DNA from: JBEHYA01 sp048498415
GTDB taxonomy: Bacteria > Pseudomonadota > Alphaproteobacteria > UBA9219 > RGZA01
Length of the DNA: 18,613 nucleotides
Direction of reading: 5' to 3'
Assembly (NCBI GenBank): GCA_048498415.1
Contig: JBEHYA010000034.1
Span: forward strand, 1-18,613
Under the pieces are notes generated by a model that saw only the letters and a program-made list of their open reading frames with translations, ran no database searches and had not been told where the DNA came from. Shown in pieces: positions 13,777 through 18,613 of the stretch (positions within the stretch are counted from its first letter, which is position 1; the number at the start of each line of letters is the position of its first letter). Made by a program: the position numbers and the translations under genes.

Positions 13777-14580
13777 TTAGCAGGTAGCGCAGACAGCGAC
13801 CGGCGTTCCGGCGGCAGGTGGACGGCGATGCGGATGCGCCGTATCAGCCAGATGAGCCTGAATACCGCGCGCAATCATGCGGCTAATGCCATCTTCAAAT
13901 GGACGGCCCATCATTTCATCATCCACCAGATCGCTGTTGGTGCCATCCACAATCATGTCAAAAATTTTACTCAGGACGCCGATGTTAAAATTAATCCGAT
14001 CCTGCGTATCCTGCTCATGCACGCGGCGGTCATCGCGGCCCGGCAACGCCTTCCACTTCTGATGATGTTCATCCAGGCAATCGAGAATCGCCTGCATGAT
14101 CGATGCCGCTTTTTCCTGCGTGTGTGCCGCGGCGCACGGATCAAGGTTGAAGGTGGTGGCCGAGTTATGAATCACATCGCCGGCCCGCATGAACTGGGCA
14201 CGTATCAGCATATGGCGGGCACGGTCGGTTTGGTATTTTTTCTTTTCTTCGAATTCCATGCCATTTGGGTCGGTCAATTCGCGCACCAGCGTGGCGGTGC
14301 GCTTCCCGAAATAGCGCTGATCAGCAGGGAAAATATTCACGATATCTGCGTAGGTCGCCAGTTGATGGTCGACCATGTCGTGTAGATAGACGCCACAATG
14401 CACCAGCGGATCGGTAATGCCGATGCCCCACAGAAGCTGCGAAATTTCATCAGGATGCGTGAAGAACGGGCGGCCATCACCCTTGCGCGGCGCGGAAAGT
14501 TCATGACGTGTTCGCGCGAATTCGCGCGCGAGTTGCACGCGTGGATCTTTCAGGCGGTTGACTTCGAGCATCTGGAGCAT
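13777..14580 (-). CDS. HD-domain protein resembling the (p)ppGpp-hydrolase domain of RelA/SpoT (MESH1-like)
   Basis: The protein has 267 aa from ATG 14580; a TTG at 14616 would add 12. Numbering below is from the TTG. It aligns by eye with the hydrolase domain of RSH enzymes: FFTHPDEISQLLWGIG (H54 of the THP motif), VYLHDMVD (H79, D80), FGKRTATLVRELTD, and RAGDVIHN (D147, HN 150-151). These supply all four expected metal ligands. The usual HDxxED motif is changed to HDMVDH, so the catalytic Glu/Asp pair becomes D83/H84. There is no synthetase, TGS or ACT domain, so it could be a stand-alone alarmone or nucleotide hydrolase, or an inactive sensor. The C-terminus is basic and proline-rich (PHRRPPAAG) and ends CATC. 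It sits between ispA (41 or more bases) and tlyA (10 bases) on the same strand. The function is a structural inference, not proven. Confidence 0.7.
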   Translation of the reverse strand: MLQMLEVNRLKDPRVQLAREFARTRHELSAPRKGDGRPFFTHPDEISQLLWGIGITDPLVHCGVYLHDMVDHQLATYADIVNIFPADQRYFGKRTATLVRELTDPNGMEFEEKKKYQTDRARHMLIRAQFMRAGDVIHNSATTFNLDPCAAAHTQEKAASIMQAILDCLDEHHQKWKALPGRDDRRVHEQDTQDRINFNIGVLSKIFDMIVDGTNSDLVDDEMMGRPFEDGISRMIARGIQAHLADTAHPHRRPPAAGTPVAVCATC

Positions 14581-14657
14581 GAGTGTGGACGTGCTTATAG
14601 CATCGGCTGTAAGCAAGTAATAAGCTTTATCGTGGTTAATTTGAGGCTAAGCGGGCC

Positions 14658-15557
14658 TTAAAAGTCCCGCTCCACGACGAATTTGGCAACTTGTTCTAAA
14701 AGTTTAGCCCGGCCATCAAAAATGCTCAAATGGCTGGCCGCCTGCTGGGAAAGCAGGTTCGCCTGCGCCCGGGCGCGTTCGGCGCCCAAAATCGACACGA
14801 AGGTCGCCTTGCCGGCTTTTTCGTCGCGGCCCACTGATTTTCCAGTCTTTTCTTCGCTGCCTTCGGCATCCAGCAAATCGTCGATGATCTGGAAAGCAAG
14901 GCCCAGATCATGCGCGTATGCACGCAAAGCGTGGCGATGCGGCCCCGTGGCCTTGCCCAGAATACCGCCCGCTTCACAGCTGAACGCAATCAATTCGCCC
15001 GTCTTCATGCGCTGCAGGCGGGTGATGGCGCCGATATCCAGCTGCGTGGTCTCGGCCACTAAATCCAGCATCTGCCCGCCCACCATGCCGTTCGCGCCGG
15101 AAGCTTTGGCAAGCGCCGTCACCAGCATGGAACGCACATTCGGGTCTTCATGCGTGTGGGCATCGGCCAGCACTTCAAACGCGTAGGTAAGCAGCGCATC
15201 GCCCGCCAGAATGGCGGTCGCATCATCAAACTTTTTGTGCACCGTCGGTTTGCCGCGGCGGAGATCAGAATTATCCATCGCCGGCAAATCGTCGTGAATG
15301 AGCGAATAGCAATGCACGAATTCCACAGCCGCCGCCGTGCGGTAGGCCGATTTATCGCCTACACCAAACAGCTGCGCGGAGCTCACCACCAGGAACGGGC
15401 GCAAACGCTTGCCGCCGTTCAGCGAACCATAGCGCATCGATTCCAGCAGGCGCTGCTCGGCAAAACCATTTTCGGGAAGCAGATAACTAATCGTGCGTTC
15501 GACTTCCGCGGCGACATCCGCCATGGCGTTTTTGAGTTCGGGCGATAATGAAGGCAT
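14658..15557 (-). CDS. ispA: farnesyl/geranyl diphosphate synthase (polyprenyl synthetase family)
   Basis: A 299-aa all-alpha prenyltransferase condensing DMAPP/GPP with isopentenyl diphosphate to give FPP for quinone, hopanoid and undecaprenyl precursors. Visible motifs: NGGKRLRP (47-54, IPP binding), the first Asp-rich motif HDDLPAMD (88-95) followed by NSDLRRGKPT, GGQMLD (160-165), KTGELI (185-190) and the second Asp-rich motif QIIDDLLD (223-230). The spacing DDxxxxD with CYSLIH before it is typical of bacterial IspA-type FPP synthases. The start ATG 15557 has no clear Shine-Dalgarno. It follows xseB by 48 bases, the conserved xseB-ispA arrangement. dxs, frequently next in such clusters, is absent here. 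Confidence 0.94.
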   Translation of the reverse strand: MPSLSPELKNAMADVAAEVERTISYLLPENGFAEQRLLESMRYGSLNGGKRLRPFLVVSSAQLFGVGDKSAYRTAAAVEFVHCYSLIHDDLPAMDNSDLRRGKPTVHKKFDDATAILAGDALLTYAFEVLADAHTHEDPNVRSMLVTALAKASGANGMVGGQMLDLVAETTQLDIGAITRLQRMKTGELIAFSCEAGGILGKATGPHRHALRAYAHDLGLAFQIIDDLLDAEGSEEKTGKSVGRDEKAGKATFVSILGAERARAQANLLSQQAASHLSIFDGRAKLLEQVAKFVVERDF

Positions 15558-15605
15558 GGGGTGTCGCTTTTTTGAAAAAGTGAATCGGTGGGGATTAAGT
15601 GTTTA

Positions 15606-15854
15606 TCAGTCTGCCTGCATGGCCTCAAGCGAAACGCTGCCATCGGCCTTGATGCTGATCTTCTCGACCTTGAGTTGCGCCTCGCGCAGCTTGCCTTCGC
15701 AATGGCGCTTCAGCGCGGCGCCGCGTTCATAAGCGGCAACGGCGTCATCCAGCCTGGTTTTGCCGTCTTCCAGGTTGCGGACGATTTTTTCCAGCTCCGC
15801 CAGCGCGTCTTCGAAGCTGAGTTTATCGATTGGGGTGGTTTTGCTCTCGGTCAT
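15606..15854 (-). CDS. xseB: exodeoxyribonuclease VII small subunit
   Basis: An 82-aa helical-hairpin protein of the XseB family. LSFEDALAELEKIVRNLEDG is the conserved helix 1 and LDDAVAAYERGAALKRHCEGKL is helix 2, followed by AQLKVEKI. Several copies wrap around XseA to form exonuclease VII, which degrades single-stranded DNA. The length matches the family (about 80 residues). It is the first gene of the leftward xseB-ispA-HD-tlyA run. A TATAAT (minus strand, 15868-15873) about 13 bases before the ATG is a possible -10 but lacks a good -35. The palindrome GGCTTAAGCC lies between it and the ATG. Confidence 0.93.
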   Translation of the reverse strand: MTESKTTPIDKLSFEDALAELEKIVRNLEDGKTRLDDAVAAYERGAALKRHCEGKLREAQLKVEKISIKADGSVSLEAMQAD

Positions 15855-15954
15855 GGGCTTAAGCCATATTATATAAGCAGCGGCCTGTCACGCCCGCCGT
15901 AGTTTTGGCCTAAGGCCATGAAAAACCATGAAAATGAAGCAAAAACTCGCCTTC

Positions 15955-15983
15955 TTGCATTATCTGTACTAAATTAGTACACA
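15955..15983 (+). promoter_or_regulatory. candidate promoter of the suf operon
   Basis: TTGCAT (15955-15960) and TACACA (15978-15983) are separated by 17 bases and could be the -35 and -10 of the Rrf2-sufBC transcript. The operator-like palindrome fills the spacer and overlaps the -10, as expected of a repressed, autoregulated promoter. Confidence 0.4.
15965..15981. promoter_or_regulatory. operator-like palindrome of the SUF regulator
   Basis: TGTACTAAATTAGTACA is a perfect 17-base palindrome around a single central A, 40 bases before the start of the Rrf2-type regulator gene. Rrf2/IscR-family proteins bind dyad-symmetric A/T-rich sites of this size and usually regulate their own operon. Binding here is inferred from position and symmetry. 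Confidence 0.6.
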
Positions 15984-16020
15984 ATCGTTGCCTTTATGGC
16001 GCCCCCGGAAAGAATGGCAG

Positions 16021-16476
16021 ATGTTTAAACTCAGCAAGCTCACCGATTACGCCTTTGTGGTGCTGACCCATATGGTCCGCGTGGAAGGCCAGCAATGCAC
16101 CGCGCAGGACATTGCGGATAAAACCCGCCTGCCCCATCCCACCGTCGCCAAGGTTCTCAAATTACTGGCCAAGGGTGGCGTCGTCGCGGCGCAGCGCGGC
16201 GCTTCGGGCGGCTATAACCTCTCCCGCTCTCCCCGCGAGATTACGGTCGAACAGGTCATCACCGCCATCGATGGTCCGCTGCTTCTCACCGACTGCGTGG
16301 ATGGCGCCCAGCATATGTGCAGCCACCAGAATGCCTGCGCCGTGAATGGCCGCTGGAACAAAGTGAACCGCGCGCTCTCGGGCGCACTTTCAAGCGTCTC
16401 ACTCTACGACATGGCCTGCGATACACCGCCCTATTTCACGCGTGGCATAAGCCCCGCTAAAGAGATCAATCAATGA
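16021..16476 (+). CDS. Rrf2 family SUF-system Fe-S cluster regulator (IscR/SufR-like)
   Basis: A 151-aa winged-helix regulator that senses Fe-S status and controls the SUF assembly operon. The N-terminal HTH region reads MFKLSKLTDYAFVVLTHMV, then TAQDIADKTRLPHPTVAKVLKLLAKGG (recognition helix) and the wing QRGASGGYNLSR. The ligand region has three cysteines, C92, C100 and C106, with spacing x7 then x5 (E. coli IscR has x5, x5), so it can plausibly hold a [2Fe-2S] cluster. ATG 16021 matches family N-termini. A TTG further upstream (15988) is in frame but has no support. GGAAAG lies about 9 bases upstream. The stop codon overlaps the sufB ATG (ATGA), so they are translationally coupled. A palindromic operator candidate lies 40 bases upstream. 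Confidence 0.92.
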   Translation: MFKLSKLTDYAFVVLTHMVRVEGQQCTAQDIADKTRLPHPTVAKVLKLLAKGGVVAAQRGASGGYNLSRSPREITVEQVITAIDGPLLLTDCVDGAQHMCSHQNACAVNGRWNKVNRALSGALSSVSLYDMACDTPPYFTRGISPAKEINQ

Positions 16477-17960
16477 ACCAGACTGTTGCGGAACTCACAG
16501 GCAAGGAAAAAACCCTGAAGGAACTGAAACCCTTCACGGAAGAAAATTACGCCTATGGTTTTTCCACCGATATCGAACAGGAACGCGCACCGAAGGGTCT
16601 CAGCGAAGACACCGTGCGTTTTATTTCGGCTAAAAAGAACGAGCCCGCGTGGCTCCTCGAATGGCGCCTGAAGGCCTATAAACATTGGCTAACCATGACC
16701 GAGCCCGAATGGGGCAAGCTCAAATATGGCCCCATTGATTATCAGGATGCGTATTATTACGCCGCGCCGAAACAGAAGAAAAAACTCGGCAGCCTCGATG
16801 AAGTCGACCCTGAAATTTTAGCGATGTACGAAAAACTTGGCATTCCCCTGAAGGAACAGGAAATGCTGGCGGGCGTCGAACCCAAGATCGCGGTGGATGC
16901 CGTGTTCGATTCTGTTTCCGTGGCGACCACTTTCAAAAAGAAGCTGGAAGAAATCGGCGTCATCTTCTGCTCCATTTCCGAAGCGGTGCAGAAGCACCCC
17001 GACCTCGTGCGCGAATATATGGGCAGCGTGGTGCCTACTTCCGACAATTACTTCGCCGCCCTGAATTCGGCCGTCTTCACCGATGGCTCGTTTGTTTATA
17101 TTCCCAAGGGCGTGCGCTGCCCGATGGAACTCTCCACCTATTTCCGCATCAACGCTGAAAACACCGGCCAGTTCGAACGCACGCTGATTATCGCCGATGC
17201 CGGAGCACATGTTTCGTATTTAGAAGGCTGCACCGCGCCGAAACGCGATGAAAACCAGCTGCATGCGGCCGTGGTGGAGCTGGTGGCGCTGGATGATGCG
17301 GCGATCAAATATTCCACCGTGCAAAACTGGTATCCCGGCGATGCCGAGGGCCGCGGCGGTATTTATAATTTTGTCACCAAGCGCGGCGCCTGCCGTGGCG
17401 CGCGTTCCAAAATTTCGTGGACGCAGGTGGAGACCGGCTCCGCCATCACCTGGAAATACCCCAGCTGCATTTTGCAGGGTGATGACAGCGTGGGCGAATT
17501 TTATTCCGTCGCGGTCACGCGCCACCACCAGCAGGCCGATACCGGCACCAAGATGATTCACCTTGGCAAAAACACGCGCTCCACCATCGTCTCCAAAGGC
17601 ATCTCCGCCGGCTTCGGCCAGAACACCTATCGGGGCCTCGTAAAGATGATGCCAAAAGCCGAAGGCGCACGGAACCATACGCAGTGCGATAGCCTGCTGA
17701 TTGGCGACCGCTGCGGCGCGCATACCATTCCCTATATCGAAAGCCGCAACCGTTCGGCGCGCGTGGAGCATGAAGCGACCACCAGCCGCATCAGCGAAGA
17801 ACAATTGTTTTATTGCAAGCAGCGCGGGCTCAGCGACGAAGAAGCCGTGGGCCTGATTGTCAACGGTTTCTGCCGCGAAGTGTTGCAGGAACTGCCCATG
17901 GAATTCGCCGTGGAAGCACAGAAGCTGCTGGCCATCAGTTTAGAAGGAAGTGTCGGATGA
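16473..17960 (+). CDS. sufB: Fe-S cluster assembly scaffold protein SufB
   Basis: A 495-aa cytoplasmic scaffold subunit of the SufBC2D complex, on which [Fe-S] clusters are built with sulfur from SufS. The N-terminal region GFSTDIEQERAPKGLSEDTV and FISAKKNEPAWLLEWRLKAYKHW is canonical. The core beta-helix region contains FVYIPKGVRCPMELSTYFRIN, EGCTAPKRDENQLHAAVVEL and KYSTVQNWYPGD. The near-C-terminal essential cysteine is C414 in GDRCGAHTIPY, followed by HEATTSRISEEQLFYCKQRG. The length is typical. It overlaps the regulator gene upstream and sufC downstream by ATGA junctions, indicating one polycistronic transcript. No sufS or sufD is in the window; they probably follow sufC. Confidence 0.96.
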   Translation: MNQTVAELTGKEKTLKELKPFTEENYAYGFSTDIEQERAPKGLSEDTVRFISAKKNEPAWLLEWRLKAYKHWLTMTEPEWGKLKYGPIDYQDAYYYAAPKQKKKLGSLDEVDPEILAMYEKLGIPLKEQEMLAGVEPKIAVDAVFDSVSVATTFKKKLEEIGVIFCSISEAVQKHPDLVREYMGSVVPTSDNYFAALNSAVFTDGSFVYIPKGVRCPMELSTYFRINAENTGQFERTLIIADAGAHVSYLEGCTAPKRDENQLHAAVVELVALDDAAIKYSTVQNWYPGDAEGRGGIYNFVTKRGACRGARSKISWTQVETGSAITWKYPSCILQGDDSVGEFYSVAVTRHHQQADTGTKMIHLGKNTRSTIVSKGISAGFGQNTYRGLVKMMPKAEGARNHTQCDSLLIGDRCGAHTIPYIESRNRSARVEHEATTSRISEEQLFYCKQRGLSDEEAVGLIVNGFCREVLQELPMEFAVEAQKLLAISLEGSVG

Positions 17961-18613
17961 CCGAAATTTTACGTATTCAAGGCCTGCACGCCGCGCTGGG
18001 CGAGAAGGAAATTCTCAAAGGCATTGATCTGGTGATCAACGCCGGCGAAGTCCACGCCATCATGGGGCCGAATGGTTCCGGCAAATCCACGCTCTCTTAT
18101 ATATTAGCGGGCCGCGACGGTTACACGGTCACGAAAGGTTCCGTGCAGTTCATGGGTAAAGACCTGCTGGCCTTATCGCCGGAAGAACGCGCCGGGCTCG
18201 GCATGTTTTTGGGTTTCCAATACCCCGTCGAAATTCCGGGTGTCAGCACCATGAACTTCCTGAAAACCTGCGTGAATGCGGTGCGCAAGGCGCGCGGGCA
18301 GGAAGAATACGACGCCGTGAAGTTCCTTCGCATCGTGCGCGAAAAAGCCAAAGCCCTCGGCGTTTCGGAAGATATGCTCAAGCGCTCGCTGAACACCGGC
18401 TTTTCCGGCGGCGAGAAAAAGCGCAATGAAATTTTGCAGATGGTTTTGCTTGAACCAAGTTTAGCCGTGCTCGATGAAACTGATAGCGGTCTGGATATCG
18501 ATGCGCTCAAAGTTGTCGCCGATGGCGTGAACAGCCAGCGGGGCGAAAAGCGCGGCATGCTGGTGATCACGCATTACCAGCGCCTTCTCAATTCTATCGT
18601 GCCCGATGTGGTG
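17957..18613 (+). CDS. sufC: Fe-S cluster assembly ATPase SufC (partial, 3' end off the right edge)
   Basis: The ABC-type ATPase subunit of SufBC2D, whose ATP-driven dimerisation reshapes SufB-SufD during cluster assembly. 219 residues are present of about 250 in the family. Walker A is GPNGSGKST (about 37-45), the Q-loop is GMFLGFQYPVEIPGVS, the ABC signature is the SufC-type FSGGEKKRNEI rather than LSGGQ, Walker B and D-loop are LAVLDETDSGLDID, and the H-loop is VITHYQRLL. The start overlaps the sufB stop (ATGA), with GAAGGAAG 6 bases upstream. The frame remains open at the window edge. Confidence 0.96.
   Translation, partial: MTEILRIQGLHAALGEKEILKGIDLVINAGEVHAIMGPNGSGKSTLSYILAGRDGYTVTKGSVQFMGKDLLALSPEERAGLGMFLGFQYPVEIPGVSTMNFLKTCVNAVRKARGQEEYDAVKFLRIVREKAKALGVSEDMLKRSLNTGFSGGEKKRNEILQMVLLEPSLAVLDETDSGLDIDALKVVADGVNSQRGEKRGMLVITHYQRLLNSIVPDVV

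Noticed and set aside
13767..13874. Longer N-terminus for TlyA
   Set aside because: It would overlap the HD gene, and the added residues are not like any TlyA N-terminus; the family begins at MKKRIDQWL.
15918..15977. A 19-codon upstream reading frame ending inside the SUF operator
   Set aside because: It starts upstream of the candidate promoter and lacks a proper ribosome-binding site, so it is unlikely to be translated from the suf transcript.
17220..17804. 194-codon open frame antisense to sufB
   Set aside because: Mirror of conserved sufB coding sequence; no independent evidence.

Overview
The window looks like a chromosomal segment of an alphaproteobacterium. The evidence is protein similarity recognised by eye (SUF operon with an Rrf2-type regulator, clpS-clpA, a phasin, an xseB-ispA...tlyA cluster, a phosphomannomutase of the AlgC/PgmG type) and high-GC codon use. 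I cannot place it more precisely from the sequence alone. Most of the content is ordinary housekeeping, densely packed, with two genes cut by the window edges (recQ at the left, sufC at the right).

Layout. 1-1435 (minus) is recQ helicase, missing its C-terminal end. 1483-1680 (minus) is a small basic hypothetical protein. 1903-3860 (plus) is a two-gene cassette: a type III polyketide synthase and a tocopherol-methyltransferase-like SAM enzyme. It is visibly richer in A/T than most of its surroundings and is the most accessory-looking part of the window. 5703-3843 (minus) is a tight pair: a membrane-anchored methyltransferase and a BaiN/YhiN-type flavoprotein. 5805-7942 (plus) is phosphomannomutase/phosphoglucomutase then the YebC-family regulator. 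It meets clpA head-on with no base between the stop codons. 10588-7943 (minus) is clpS-clpA, the adaptor and unfoldase of the ClpAP protease. 11367-10846 (minus) is a phasin with its own terminator. 11646-12923 (plus) is a secreted D,D-carboxypeptidase with a C-terminal SPOR domain. 15854-13032 (minus) holds xseB, ispA, an RSH-like HD-domain protein and tlyA. 15965-18613 (plus) is an operator-like palindrome followed by the overlapping SUF genes: Rrf2 regulator, sufB and sufC.

Non-coding signals. Two copies of a paired-hairpin inverted repeat lie at 10675-10767 and 12921-13034. In both, the changes between the two arms preserve base pairing within each hairpin. In the second copy the outermost TAA/TTA of the repeat are the actual stop codons of the two convergent genes. 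The 278-base divergent region between the phasin and carboxypeptidase genes holds a TTGCA-G-TGCAA palindrome, which could be a PHA-responsive repressor site, and direct copies of CAAATCAG spaced roughly one helical turn apart. The SUF regulator is preceded by a 17-base palindrome lying in the spacer of a candidate promoter, which suggests autoregulation.

Best leads: the PKS-methyltransferase cassette (a possible small phenolic or phenolic-lipid pathway); the RSH-like HD protein, which keeps the expected metal ligands but lacks the usual ED motif and sits where many alphaproteobacteria are thought to carry dxs; and the hairpin element that supplies stop codons.
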